Source: Natronocella acetinitrilica (GTDB lineage Bacteria; Pseudomonadota; Gammaproteobacteria; Nitrococcales; Aquisalimonadaceae). From it: a stretch of DNA of 64,000 bases. Numbering within the stretch: position 1 is the first letter of the stretch; each line of letters begins with the position of its first letter. A program made the position numbers and the translations under genes. This document shows, one piece after another, positions 46,053 to 55,066 of the stretch. The stretch is taken from positions 124,001 to 188,000 of the forward strand of contig NZ_JALJXV010000003.1 of assembly GCF_024170285.1 (NCBI RefSeq), in the 5' to 3' direction. Below the pieces are notes generated by a model that saw only the letters and a list, made by a program, of their open reading frames with translations, searched no databases and was not told where the DNA came from.

Positions 46053-47111
46053 TCAGAAGGCGCTCGTCATGCGCGCGATCTCCTGGTTCAGCACGAAGAA
46101 GGTGTAGTAGACCCAGCCGACATAGCCGGCAATGCCGAGCAGAACGGCGGTGTTGAGCACCTTGGTGCCAGCGCCGATGATCTCAAGGCTCGTCTTGATC
46201 GAGCCGCGACCGAGACGCTCGAACTCCTGCTGGATATCGGCAAGGGCGGCGTAGGTGTTGATCGCGATGCGGACCTCGCGCGGGAAGAATCCCGTATCGA
46301 GCGCGGCACCGATGCTCTTGCCGCTATTGATGCGCACCTGGAGCTTGCGCACCTGCCAGCGCACGTAGCGGCCCGACAGGCTGTGGATGGTCGCAAGCCC
46401 GTCGGCGACCGGCGTGCCGGTCTTCATCATCGAGGAGAGCGAGATCAAAAAGACGGATGACTGCACGGAGCGGTAGATCGACCAGGGCGGCAGGCGGTCG
46501 AGCGCCTCGCGCACTGGGCCAGTCAGGTTGCCAAGCGAGTAGCCAATGAGCGCACCGGCACCGAAGAGCCCGGCGAGTGCGAGATACCAGCTCTGCTGGA
46601 CGAAGAGTGCCAGGCCGTAGAGCGCCTGGGAGGCCGCCGGCCAGTCGCTCACGGGGATCATGTCGACCATCGCCGGAATACCTTCGACGGAAAAGACATA
46701 GATCAACACGAAGGCGACCAGCATCAGCACGCAGGGGTAGGCCAGGTTGCGACGAATCGTCCGGCGCATTTCAAGCACGGCCTCGGTGGCAAGCACCGCA
46801 TTGTCGAGCCCCTCGGCAATCTCGCCGGCCTCCTCGCCGGAGCGGATCATCGAGACCTCACCGGGTGGCGACCAGGACGAGAGCGTCTGCGAGAAGGACC
46901 TCCCATCGCGCATCTCCGCCGCCCAGTCGGCCAGGATGACATGGCGAAGATCGCCGTAGCGGCGGAACTCGGAGGCCATCTTCTCGATGACGTCATTGAT
47001 CGGCAGCCCGCCCTTCAGAAAAGAGGAGAGCGTGCGATAGAGATCAAGACGCACGTCGACGCCGAAGCTCATCTGTCGGGCATACCAGCGCTTGAGTGTC
47101 TTCAGGGTCAT
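46053..47111 (-). CDS. pilR: PilR, inner-membrane platform protein
   Basis: A 352-aa protein of the GspF/PilC/PilR family. Two repeats of a cytoplasmic helical domain (about 20-115 and 225-310) alternate with membrane segments at about 125-150, 165-200 and 325-345. The SFLKGGLPINDVIEKMA and SMMKTGTPVADGLATI motifs are the two typical GspF signature segments. It anchors the ATPase PilQ and the growing pilus. Order PilQ-PilR-PilS is that of R64. A promoter with TTTACA-16-TATTAA lies upstream (47124-47151). Confidence 0.9.
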   Translation of the reverse strand: MTLKTLKRWYARQMSFGVDVRLDLYRTLSSFLKGGLPINDVIEKMASEFRRYGDLRHVILADWAAEMRDGRSFSQTLSSWSPPGEVSMIRSGEEAGEIAEGLDNAVLATEAVLEMRRTIRRNLAYPCVLMLVAFVLIYVFSVEGIPAMVDMIPVSDWPAASQALYGLALFVQQSWYLALAGLFGAGALIGYSLGNLTGPVREALDRLPPWSIYRSVQSSVFLISLSSMMKTGTPVADGLATIHSLSGRYVRWQVRKLQVRINSGKSIGAALDTGFFPREVRIAINTYAALADIQQEFERLGRGSIKTSLEIIGAGTKVLNTAVLLGIAGYVGWVYYTFFVLNQEIARMTSAF

Positions 47112-47123
47112 GGGGCCACCAAA

Positions 47124-47151
47124 TTAATAAATTGTTTTTTAATAGTGTAAA
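47124..47151 (-). promoter_or_regulatory. Possible pilR promoter
   Basis: On the minus strand TTTACA (47151-47146), 16 nt, TATTAA (47129-47124), only 13 nt before the pilR ATG. It would give a very short leader, so read-through from the pil operon may be the main source. Confidence 0.35.
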
Positions 47152-47175
47152 CCAGCGAGGCGCGCTTGGGAACGG

Positions 47176-48975
47176 CTACGCATCACCGCTGCCAAGACTG
47201 ATTGCCGCTGCCTTCTTTCGGTCGCTGTCGATCGGACCGATCTTCGCTTCCATGTCCCGCGGGTCACAGAGCCCGGCGCGAAGCTTCTCGAGGCCGTGAT
47301 CATGCAGCGTCAGCTGGCCGCGGGTGCGATGATAGGCCTCGGCGTCGATGTCACGCCCCTCGCCGATCAGGCGCAGGACATGGAGATCCGGTACCATGAC
47401 CTCGGCCACCACGCTGCGCCCGGCGATCCCCTGCCGACAGTCCTCGGCGTCGCACCCCTCGGGGTTTCGGAAGCGAACGCCGGCAAGCGCCTCGCCGGGG
47501 ATTTCGGCGCGCAGGCGGGTGAAGAGGGCGGCAGTTCTCTGATCATCCCCCGCGGCCGCCTCAAAGGCAGGCGCCGGAATCGCGCAGTGCGGACAGAGGA
47601 CCGGCACGAGGGTCTGATAGACCAGGCCGGAGAGAAAATCAGCACTGCCAAGCACATCGTTGCCAATGCCGTTATGACGAAGACGCCCGACGATGCCAAA
47701 CGGGCTTGAGGCATGGATGGTGGTAAAGCACTGGTGGCCTGACTGCACGGCACTTCGCAGCAGTGAGCCGCTGATCTCATCGCGCACCTCGCCGATCATC
47801 AGGATATCCGGATCGCAGCGCATGGCCGCGCGGATCGCGCGGGCAAACTCCTTCTTCTCGCTGCCCTCGCCACTGCGCCCGCGAATCACCGGCACCTGCG
47901 TTGCGCCGCGAATCACGTACTCCGGCGGGTCCTCCACGGTGATCACCTTGATCTCGCCACTGAAACCGCGGATCCGTGACTCGAGCATCGCCACCAGGGA
48001 TGTGCTCTTGCCAGAGCCCGTGGTACCGGCGAGCACCACGACACCGACAGGCTTTGCCATGGCCGACTCAATCAGCGCGCACTGCTCTGCCGTGTAGCCG
48101 AGGTCGGACAGCTCGATCGCGACCTGCGACTGACCCATCGGCAGCAGGCGCATGACGAAATCAAAGCCGGAGGGGTAGGCCGGCATTGTTGCCAGGCGAA
48201 GGCGAATACGCTCACCGCCGACCGTGCGGTCGATAATCGAGTCCTGCGGCTCGTTTTCCTTGAAGACCACGTCCTTCTCATCCGAGATGACCTGATAGAT
48301 CACCGTTGCCATCGAGCGGGCGACATCGACTGGCCACTCAGCGGTGTGACTGCCTGCGGCGAGCTTGCCATTGCGCCGGAAGCGAAGCGTTGCGGTCTCG
48401 CGGCGGACCTCGATATGGATATCGCTCGCCTTCAGGCGCAGCGCCTCCTGGATGAGGCGGTCGAACTTCTCCTCGAGCTGCCCGGCCGAGCGCAGTGCCG
48501 CCTCATCGCTGTGGCGCCTGCGCGCCGCCTCGTAGATGATGTTCAGCATGTCGCGCGTCGCAATCCGGCGCTCGACCTGGTAGCCCTTCTCCTTGCAGCG
48601 CTGCGAGAGCGTCATGGCGATGGGGTCGGCACGGCTTGTCTGGCGGCTCTCCTCGGAGATGACAAGGTCCACGCGCTGCGACTTCCTGTCGCCAAGGAGG
48701 ATCGCGTAGTCGGCCTTGAGCTTGTCCGGCAGGGCGAAGGGCCCGTCGTCTGCCGAGAGCACGGCCTCATGGCCCGGGATCGCCTCGCGACGGCGAATGA
48801 CCACGGGCTCCGGAGCCGCGCGCTTTTTCGCCGCGCTGCCGACCCTGGCGCCCTTCGCCGCGCGCTCGCCCGAGGTTGCGCGTGGCGCCTTTGGCCGCAC
48901 GGCCGCAGCCGTCGACTCCGCACGGGTCGGCGTCGGCACTGCCGTCTTGTTCTTGTTCTTCAGCAGACCAAACAT
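47176..48975 (-). CDS. pilQ: PilQ, pilus assembly ATPase
   Basis: A 599-aa GspE/PilB-family ATPase. The N-terminal 60 residues are basic and low-complexity. The ATPase part has Walker A GTTGSGKST, the Asp-box VITVEDPPEY, Walker B ILMIGEVRD and the His-box HQCFTTIHASSP, then a C-terminal region with CPHC and other Cys (metal-binding in related proteins). It matches R64 PilQ, the only assembly ATPase of that pilus. Start ATG 48975 gives MFGLLKNKNK. It is expected to drive pilin polymerisation together with PilR. The gene follows pilP by 50 nt and may be on the same transcript. Confidence 0.92.
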   Translation of the reverse strand: MFGLLKNKNKTAVPTPTRAESTAAAVRPKAPRATSGERAAKGARVGSAAKKRAAPEPVVIRRREAIPGHEAVLSADDGPFALPDKLKADYAILLGDRKSQRVDLVISEESRQTSRADPIAMTLSQRCKEKGYQVERRIATRDMLNIIYEAARRRHSDEAALRSAGQLEEKFDRLIQEALRLKASDIHIEVRRETATLRFRRNGKLAAGSHTAEWPVDVARSMATVIYQVISDEKDVVFKENEPQDSIIDRTVGGERIRLRLATMPAYPSGFDFVMRLLPMGQSQVAIELSDLGYTAEQCALIESAMAKPVGVVVLAGTTGSGKSTSLVAMLESRIRGFSGEIKVITVEDPPEYVIRGATQVPVIRGRSGEGSEKKEFARAIRAAMRCDPDILMIGEVRDEISGSLLRSAVQSGHQCFTTIHASSPFGIVGRLRHNGIGNDVLGSADFLSGLVYQTLVPVLCPHCAIPAPAFEAAAGDDQRTAALFTRLRAEIPGEALAGVRFRNPEGCDAEDCRQGIAGRSVVAEVMVPDLHVLRLIGEGRDIDAEAYHRTRGQLTLHDHGLEKLRAGLCDPRDMEAKIGPIDSDRKKAAAISLGSGDA

Positions 48976-49025
48976 GCCAGCACTCCAGTGATGGGCCGCA
49001 CATGAGCGTGCGGCCACAGCGCGTC

Positions 49026-49790
49026 CTACTGCATGCCGCCCATCGGGTAGACCGCGCGGTAGGGGAAGTCATCAGCCGACGCCTCTCCTGGCAGCGGGCC
49101 TGGCTCCGGTGGTCGCATGCGCGCAAGCGACTCCTCGGCCTCGAGGCGGCGCTGATAGGCGTCAGCGGCCTCACGTGCCTGATGCTCGGCGCGAGCCTGC
49201 TCAAGCGGGCGCAGGGTGGAGAGCACATGGCGATCGCCGGCGCGCAGGGTGGCGCCGCGCGGGCCGATATCTGCAACGCGCACACCCTGGGCGATCTCGT
49301 CACCCACCGCAGCGGTGAAAACATCGCCCTCGTAGTAAAAGCGCGCGATCGCCGCACTGCCAATGCCAGAGATCCTGGTCGTTGCGATGCGCTCGGCGAT
49401 GGCCACCGGTGAGCGCGACTGTTCGGCGCGCGCAAGCTGCACGCGATGCTCGAGATCGGCGATGACCCCCTGGTAGTGGGCGTCGAGCTCGGCGATGTAG
49501 CCCTCGAAGTGCTCAACAAGCGCCTTTTCGCGATCGCCGGCACGTGCCGTGGCTGCCTCGCGCTCGATCTTGTCGAACTCCTCCTGCATGGCGCGCAACT
49601 GAAGGCGCATCTCCAGGAGCTCGACCTCGCGGGAGAGCTCCGAGCGAAGCTCAAGGCTCTGCCGCTCGCTTTTGGAGGCGCTCTGGATCTGCGAGAGCGC
49701 ACCGGCGGGCTCGGAGGCCTGTGCCTGGATGCTGAGGGCGCCGGCGAGGGCAAGCGCGAGCGCGACGGTCTTGGTCGTCTTAGTGTTCAT
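49026..49790 (-). CDS. pilP: PilP, pilus assembly protein
   Basis: A 254-aa exported protein (signal peptide MNTKTTKTVALALALAGAL, cleavage near residue 25) with a long coiled coil (about 30-115, LRSELSREVELLEMRLQL) and a small beta domain (about 130-190, VAIAERIATTRISGIGSAAIA and VFTAAVGDEIAQG) of the R64 PilP/GspC-type, which links inner-membrane parts to the secretin. Start ATG 49790 overlaps the end of pilO by 11 nt. In line with gene order PilN-O-P-Q. It probably connects PilO with the outer-membrane secretin PilN. Confidence 0.85.
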   Translation of the reverse strand: MNTKTTKTVALALALAGALSIQAQASEPAGALSQIQSASKSERQSLELRSELSREVELLEMRLQLRAMQEEFDKIEREAATARAGDREKALVEHFEGYIAELDAHYQGVIADLEHRVQLARAEQSRSPVAIAERIATTRISGIGSAAIARFYYEGDVFTAAVGDEIAQGVRVADIGPRGATLRAGDRHVLSTLRPLEQARAEHQAREAADAYQRRLEAEESLARMRPPEPGPLPGEASADDFPYRAVYPMGGMQ

Positions 49791-51189
49791 AGAGTTCTCC
49801 GTAAACGGTCCAGGTGTTGGATGATCCAAGGCGGGCCGAGACCCGGGATAGCAAAGCGGTGTCCGCCGACGCGAGCACCCGCGAGAGCGCATGGCGGTGG
49901 AGATCACGCTCGGTCACGACGGTGAAGTCCTTCCTCGCCAGATTGAGCTGTCGGCGGGTGGCGAGATCACCCTGCACACCCTCAATCGGTGCAGGTCGCG
50001 CAGAGGACGCTGCTTCTGTCATCGTCCAGTCAAGCGCATAGCCATCGAGTGCGTCCATCAGGCTGACATGGTCGAAGTCAGAGCCCGCGAGATGCTCGAG
50101 GACATCGCCAACTGCCCGGAACGCCGGCGCGCCGACAGCGTGGTAGCTGCTCGCGCTGCTGCCGTCGAGGGCAAAGCTGAGCGGCACGTCGACCCCAATG
50201 CCCCAGCGAAGCGTTGAGGCGCGGGCATGCCGGGAGTCCTTCTCCCAGAGCACCATGATCTCATCGGGGTAGGCCACGTCATACTCAACCAGCGCCATGC
50301 GCCAGCCACCCGCCTCGCGGGGAAGCGCGGCGACAGCGGACTCGACCAGTCCGAGTACGGCGGCCGGATCACGCGTCTGGAAGTCATTGGCAAGCCATTC
50401 GATCTCCTGCTCGCGAGCGCGCTCAAGGAGCTCTGCCTGGCTCGGTGCCGACGCCGAGCGCCGCGCCGCCTCCCCCACGCCAACCACTGAATCGTCGGGC
50501 AGGGAGAGCTCGAGATGGTTGAAGCTCTCGGTCTCCGCGGCGAGCGAGGCCTGCCACTGGCTGTAGCCGAAGTAGCCAAGGCCGAGGACAACAACGAGTG
50601 CGGCTGCGGCCACGACCGGCACCGAGATGCCGGTCAGCTTGGCAACCCGGTGGCGGCGCTTCGGTGCCGCGCCGAGATCCTCCAGCATCCGCTCAACGCC
50701 AGCGCTGTGGGTGGCCTGCAGGCCGAACTGTGCGGCACGCTCGGCCTGTGCACAGACCACGGCGGTGTCGAGCTGCTCGCCGAGCTCTCCGAAAAGATCA
50801 GAGACGCGCTCATCGACGTCACCGCCATCAACAACCAGGTCGCAACCCGGTAGCACCTCGCCGCCGAGCACCGCACAGAGCCAGTAGCGGCCGTCATCCA
50901 GCGGCTCGATGACGACCACGTCATCGAGCACATCGGCGATCAAGGCGGCGGCGGAATGGCTGCCCGCATCATCGGATGTCGAGGACAGGCCAAGCTGGTA
51001 GTGGATGTCCTTGACGCCATCAGCGCTACTGCGCTCGACCTTGCGGAGCAGGCCGACACCGACGGGCACGCCCACCTCATCGACCTGCGCGAGCGCCTCC
51101 TTCAGTGGGCGCTCGCCGGCGAGATGATACCAGGCAAGGCCCAGTGCGTAGGTGCGGCTTGCGAATGTGACTTGCGCAGTATTCCACAT
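49780..51189 (-). CDS. pilO: PilO, type IVb pilus inner-membrane protein
   Basis: A 469-aa protein of the R64 PilO family. The first 185 residues are cytoplasmic and include the WYHLAGERPLKEALAQ start, a WLCAVLGGEVLPGCDLVVD segment and a PKRRHRVAKLTG basic stretch. A single membrane helix (about 190-212, VVAAAALVVVLGLGYFGYSQ) follows, and then a periplasmic domain of about 250 residues. It is thought to align the inner-membrane platform with the secretin. Start ATG 51189 after AAGGATC, 13 nt after the pilN stop. Confidence 0.85.
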   Translation of the reverse strand: MWNTAQVTFASRTYALGLAWYHLAGERPLKEALAQVDEVGVPVGVGLLRKVERSSADGVKDIHYQLGLSSTSDDAGSHSAAALIADVLDDVVVIEPLDDGRYWLCAVLGGEVLPGCDLVVDGGDVDERVSDLFGELGEQLDTAVVCAQAERAAQFGLQATHSAGVERMLEDLGAAPKRRHRVAKLTGISVPVVAAAALVVVLGLGYFGYSQWQASLAAETESFNHLELSLPDDSVVGVGEAARRSASAPSQAELLERAREQEIEWLANDFQTRDPAAVLGLVESAVAALPREAGGWRMALVEYDVAYPDEIMVLWEKDSRHARASTLRWGIGVDVPLSFALDGSSASSYHAVGAPAFRAVGDVLEHLAGSDFDHVSLMDALDGYALDWTMTEAASSARPAPIEGVQGDLATRRQLNLARKDFTVVTERDLHRHALSRVLASADTALLSRVSARLGSSNTWTVYGELYEH

Positions 51190-51202
51190 GACAGATCCTT
51201 GA

Positions 51203-52861
51203 TTAGTCGGAGATCACGTAAGGGGTGATCACGATCATGGTCATGATCCGACGCTCACCACCGCTGCGACTGCCACCAAAGGGCCAGATCGTGCGCGCGC
51301 CAAACGAGCGGGTGTTCGAGGTGTTCTCGGTCCGCTCGAAGCCTGAGATCATGAGCGGCTGACCGGAGTCGAGCACCACGCGCTGGAGGAAGTTCTTGTT
51401 GGACTCCTCGGGCAGCTGGATCTGCGTGTCGCCGGCCTGGAACGTCGCCAGGTTGTTCAGCTGGCGCATGTCCATGGCCATCTGCATCATGATCTTGCCG
51501 GTCGAAAGCCGCCGCGGCAGAACATTCATGGTGATACCGGAGCTCGTGACGCCGGTCTCAAGGGTGTAGCTGCGCGTGCCGCCTTCATCCACCGAGGAGG
51601 ACACCGAGGCGAGGTACGCCTGGCTGTCGACGACCTGCACGGGGACGGCCTCTCCATTGGTGGTATAGGAGGTGGAGGTGGTCACCAGCGATACGTCGGC
51701 ATACTCACGAAGCATCGAGATAAACGCCTGGGAGCCCTCCCAGCCGGAACCGGCTCGGGTGAGTTCAAGCCCAAGCAGCGCCTCGGCGGGTGAGGTGAAT
51801 GAGGAGGCGATGTTGCCGCTCACGCGCGAGGAACCCCGGTAGAGGGCATCCCAGTCAAGTCCCGCTGAGCCCTGATCATTCAGGACGATGTCGTAGATTT
51901 CGGTGCGAACGGCAATCCGCTGCGTCGCCTCGGCATTGGTCTGCTTGATGTAGCGCTCGACCTTTGCCTGCACCATCGGCGTATCGTTGACCGTCAGCAT
52001 CCCGGTCTTCTCCGACAGGCTGAAGGAGCCGGTCTCGGAGAGCAGTGACTCGATGGCCTCGCGAATGCTCTCGTACTGGTTCGGCGGATTGATGGTAACA
52101 ACAGACGCCTGGTTCCCAAGCTGGGAGGTCCCGCCACTTGCGCCCGGGCCGACGGCGGCCTGCACCTGGGACGTGAACGACGAGGTTCCAGGCAGGATAT
52201 CGACGGTGTAGACACGATGATCGTGGCGGAAGATCGTGACGTGGTCATGATTCCAGCGCCAGTAGAGGTTGGCCCGCGAGGTGATGCGATCGAGCAGCCC
52301 GGCCAGGTTGCCGCGGTGATCGATGGTCATCTTGACCTCGGAGCCGGCAAGGCCGCGCTCGCCCGGCAAGCGCGGGATCTCGGAGACAGGCGGTGCGAGG
52401 AAGTTGTCGCCCATGCTCCGCTCCAGATCATTCATCGCGCTGCCGATGCCGTCGGTGCCGGCCGGATTGACGGCCTCGATCTGCTCGGGCGTCATGCCGC
52501 GCAGCGTGGCAATGGCATCCTCGGAGAGCTCGATGCGGATGCCCTTGGCATCGCCGATCTCGCCGATGATCTCCTGGAAGGAGACCGGCTCCACCTGACG
52601 GAAGGGGGCGGCCTCAGAGAAGAACCCCGGCAGGCGATCGCGCTCCTCGATCTTGAAGGGGGTCGCCGAGAAAAAGACGCTGTCGGAGACCTCGACGGAG
52701 CTGCGTCGCAGTTCGCGACCTTGCGCCATGTCACGGGAGACCTCGGCGGAGCGCGACGCAATCTCGCGATCGGCGCGGTCCATGCCGGTTGTGCTGCAGC
52801 CACTTGCGGCAATCGCGGCGAGCGCAAGCGCGCTGGTTACGGCCTTGCATCGGATAGTCAT
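51203..52861 (-). CDS. pilN: PilN, secretin lipoprotein
   Basis: A 552-aa outer-membrane secretin of the R64 PilN/BfpB family. It has a lipoprotein signal, with lipobox LAAIAASGC at residue 22. N-terminal domains are followed by the secretin core; features include the TTSTSYTTNGEAVPVQVVD strand region, the TGVTSSGITMNVLPR segment, LVLDSGQPLMISGF-type RVVLDSGQPLMISGF, and the C-terminal MTMIVITPYVISD, a typical secretin end. It forms the outer-membrane pore for the thin pilus. It overlaps PilL by 1 nt (TAATG). Start ATG 52861. Confidence 0.93.
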   Translation of the reverse strand: MTIRCKAVTSALALAAIAASGCSTTGMDRADREIASRSAEVSRDMAQGRELRRSSVEVSDSVFFSATPFKIEERDRLPGFFSEAAPFRQVEPVSFQEIIGEIGDAKGIRIELSEDAIATLRGMTPEQIEAVNPAGTDGIGSAMNDLERSMGDNFLAPPVSEIPRLPGERGLAGSEVKMTIDHRGNLAGLLDRITSRANLYWRWNHDHVTIFRHDHRVYTVDILPGTSSFTSQVQAAVGPGASGGTSQLGNQASVVTINPPNQYESIREAIESLLSETGSFSLSEKTGMLTVNDTPMVQAKVERYIKQTNAEATQRIAVRTEIYDIVLNDQGSAGLDWDALYRGSSRVSGNIASSFTSPAEALLGLELTRAGSGWEGSQAFISMLREYADVSLVTTSTSYTTNGEAVPVQVVDSQAYLASVSSSVDEGGTRSYTLETGVTSSGITMNVLPRRLSTGKIMMQMAMDMRQLNNLATFQAGDTQIQLPEESNKNFLQRVVLDSGQPLMISGFERTENTSNTRSFGARTIWPFGGSRSGGERRIMTMIVITPYVISD

Positions 52862-53610
52862 TAGCGGGTCACCTCTTGCTTGTAGCCGCCGCTAAGCAGC
52901 TGGATAACGCGGTTGCCGGTGTGCGCCTGGGCGCGGATCGGCCGCTCGGCGCGCTCGAAGGCGTCAAGCGCCTCGCCGATCACTTGCAGGAACGGCCCGG
53001 TGAAGGTCGCGCCCTGAGGGATCGCGTAGTCGTAGTCGATCGCACTGCTGTCGAGATACCAGCCGGCGTCAGACGCCCAGTCGGCGAGGTTCTCGATGAG
53101 CGACTTGCCGGGGCGCATGCGCCAGACCTGGGGGGTCGGCTTCGCGAGGTGCGGCGCCAGCGAGGCGCTTGAGGAGACACCAACGGCACGGGCATCCTCG
53201 TTGACGACAATGGCAAGACTGTTCTGGCGCGCAATCACAGCAAGCACGCTCTGCCAGTCATCACCGCCATCCCAGCTCACACTGCGATTCTCAAGCCCCT
53301 CGTCGATGTTGGCCTTCCAGCCATCGGCCATCGGCACCAGGCTCTCGATGGCGACGAAAAGCGGCACATTGCGCCCGAAACGCTTCACGTCCTCGCGCGG
53401 CTGCGCGCCCATCACGAACTCGCCATGGACACTCGACTCACCGCGCACGGAGCGCTCATCGCTACCCGCGCGATCGGCGTCAGCAGGGTGATAGGTCACG
53501 GTGCCCCGGACCGCGGGGGAGATGTACAGGGAGGCCGTTGCCGCGAGCGGCGCAAGGAATACGCCGGCGATTACCGCCCCCAGGATGATTGCTGTTTTTC
53601 GAGGTGCCAT
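52861..53610 (-). CDS. pilL: PilL/TcpQ-domain protein
   Basis: A 249-aa protein with an N-terminal hydrophobic segment (about 6-27) that acts as a signal or anchor. The C-terminal part is a TcpQ/PilL domain: WRMRPGKSLIENLADWAS, then AGWYLDSSAIDYDYAI, ATFTGPFLQVIGEALDAF and HTGNRVIQLL follow the typical order. This domain supports secretin assembly or stability in type IVb pili. It is the first gene of the pil operon here. In R64 pilL is longer and followed by pilM; pilM is not seen. Start ATG 53610 after GGAGCAGG. Confidence 0.8.
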   Translation of the reverse strand: MAPRKTAIILGAVIAGVFLAPLAATASLYISPAVRGTVTYHPADADRAGSDERSVRGESSVHGEFVMGAQPREDVKRFGRNVPLFVAIESLVPMADGWKANIDEGLENRSVSWDGGDDWQSVLAVIARQNSLAIVVNEDARAVGVSSSASLAPHLAKPTPQVWRMRPGKSLIENLADWASDAGWYLDSSAIDYDYAIPQGATFTGPFLQVIGEALDAFERAERPIRAQAHTGNRVIQLLSGGYKQEVTR

Positions 53611-53636
53611 TGCCCTGCTCCTGTATTGTTATTCGG

Positions 53637-53666
53637 ATTATATATTACTGACCGGGCATGTTTCAA
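53637..53666 (-). promoter_or_regulatory. pil operon promoter
   Basis: On the minus strand TTGAAA (53666-53661), 18 nt, TATAAT (53642-53637), 27 nt before the pilL ATG. It should transcribe pilL-N-O-P-Q and perhaps pilR. Confidence 0.7.
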
Positions 53667-53682
53667 ATATAAAAAGCATAAA

Positions 53683-53922
53683 TTAAAGGCGTCGCGGTGG
53701 GCGGATATAGCGCCGCCTGCCAACAAGGAACGTCCGCAGCCAGCGGAGGGTCATCGGAATCGCCATGCCGCGGCGATCAAGAATGAAGAGCAGCGTCCCG
53801 ACGGCGAGGAGTGCCAGTAGTGTGACAAGCCGCGGGTAGAGCAGGAGCGCCATCAGCGGCAGCACCAGGATCGCATCCCAGATAAAGATCTTCGGCCTGC
53901 GCACGTAGTCACGACGCGCCAT
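53683..53922 (-). CDS. icmT: IcmT/TraK-like small membrane protein
   Basis: A 79-aa protein with two adjacent hydrophobic helices (about 15-48, LVLPLMALLLYPRL and VTLLALLAVGTLLFIL) flanked by basic ends. Size (IcmT has 86 aa), topology, and the MRRPKIFIWDA-like N-terminal ARRDYVRRPKIFIWDA fit IcmT and TraK of R64. IcmT is an inner-membrane protein required for pore formation. It overlaps dotB by 14 nt, and its position after dotD-dotC-dotB equals R64 traH-I-J-K. Start ATG 53922; the upstream in-frame codon lies inside dotB. Confidence 0.8.
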   Translation of the reverse strand: MARRDYVRRPKIFIWDAILVLPLMALLLYPRLVTLLALLAVGTLLFILDRRGMAIPMTLRWLRTFLVGRRRYIRPPRRL

Positions 53923-55066
53923 GATCGCCTCCGGCATCGTAGTTGAGGAGCTGGCGGTCGAGCGTCTCCTGGCTGATCACGCCGGCTGCGAACTTCTCCC
54001 TCGCGTCCTCCGCCATCGGGCGGCCGAACTCGCGGAGAATGGCGAACGACTCCCGCGTCAGGTTGCTTGCAGCGGCGAGCCTGTCCTTGATCGCCTGATC
54101 GAGCACCAGGTACTCGCGGATGGCGGTTCGCTTGCCGTCAACGGTCGGGATGAGGCGCTGGGTGATCACCATCTTCAGCGCCTGGAGAATGTCGAGCCGG
54201 GCCTGGAGCTGGAGTGACTCGGGGTAGACCCCGACCAGGCGCTGGAAGGTTTCCGGCACACTGTTGGTGTGGACGGTCGAGTACACGACATGCCCCGTGA
54301 CACTTGCCTCGAGCGCCGAGCTGACCGTCTCGTAGTCCCGCGCCTCGCCGATCAGGATCGTGGTCGGGGCCATGCGCATCGCGTTCTTGACGCCCTCATG
54401 GAAGTCATTGATGTGCTTGTCCACCTCCATCTGCGTGATGAAGGAGGAGGCCTTCTCGACGTCGTCGTAGACGAACTCGATCGGTGCTTCGATGGTGACC
54501 ACGTTGCGGTTGCCATCGACCGCCTCGAGCTGGTCACGGATGAGACTCCCAAGCAGGGTCGACTTGCCGTTGCCGGTGGCACCAGTCACGAGGATGAGCC
54601 CCTGGTCGGCGCCGCGGGCGACGCGCAGGATGTCGGCCTCGATCCCGAGCGCTGCCGCGGTCGGGGGCACGGTCGGGATGGTGCGAAGGGTCATCGTCAC
54701 GGACTGGCGGCCACGGCGAAGGCAGCCGACCGCATTCACGCGAAAACGATAGCGCGTGCGCTCGGCGCCGTCCTTCACCACGAACTCGTGGCTCGTGTTG
54801 ATCGGATCCTTGCCGCCAAGGCGCGAGGGTGCGTTGGCGCCATAAATATCGTTATGCATCAGCACCTGGAAGATCTCCTGGTCGCTGAGCTCCCGGCGGG
54901 TGATGCGCACCATGCGTGAATTAAGCTGGATCCAGGCCTGCGAGCCGCCCATCAGGAACAGGTCGCTCCCGCCAAGCTCCACCATGTGGCGGAGCATGGC
55001 GTTGAGATCCTCGATGCCAATGCTCGGGGGGATATTGATGGCATGGGCGAAGGGATTGCTCTCCAT
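53909..55066 (-). CDS. dotB: DotB/TraJ secretion ATPase
   Basis: A 385-aa hexameric ATPase of the PilT/VirB11 superfamily. Walker A GATGNGKS is at 162-169, the Asp-box TIEAPIEFVY at 191-200, Walker B ILIGEARD at 237-244 and the His-box GHVVYSTVHT at 258-267. Length and sequence fit DotB (377 aa in Legionella) and TraJ of R64. It drives assembly or substrate transfer at the cytoplasmic face of the type IVB channel. The start overlaps the dotC stop (ATGA), so the genes are translated together. Confidence 0.93.
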   Translation of the reverse strand: MESNPFAHAINIPPSIGIEDLNAMLRHMVELGGSDLFLMGGSQAWIQLNSRMVRITRRELSDQEIFQVLMHNDIYGANAPSRLGGKDPINTSHEFVVKDGAERTRYRFRVNAVGCLRRGRQSVTMTLRTIPTVPPTAAALGIEADILRVARGADQGLILVTGATGNGKSTLLGSLIRDQLEAVDGNRNVVTIEAPIEFVYDDVEKASSFITQMEVDKHINDFHEGVKNAMRMAPTTILIGEARDYETVSSALEASVTGHVVYSTVHTNSVPETFQRLVGVYPESLQLQARLDILQALKMVITQRLIPTVDGKRTAIREYLVLDQAIKDRLAAASNLTRESFAILREFGRPMAEDAREKFAAGVISQETLDRQLLNYDAGGDHGAS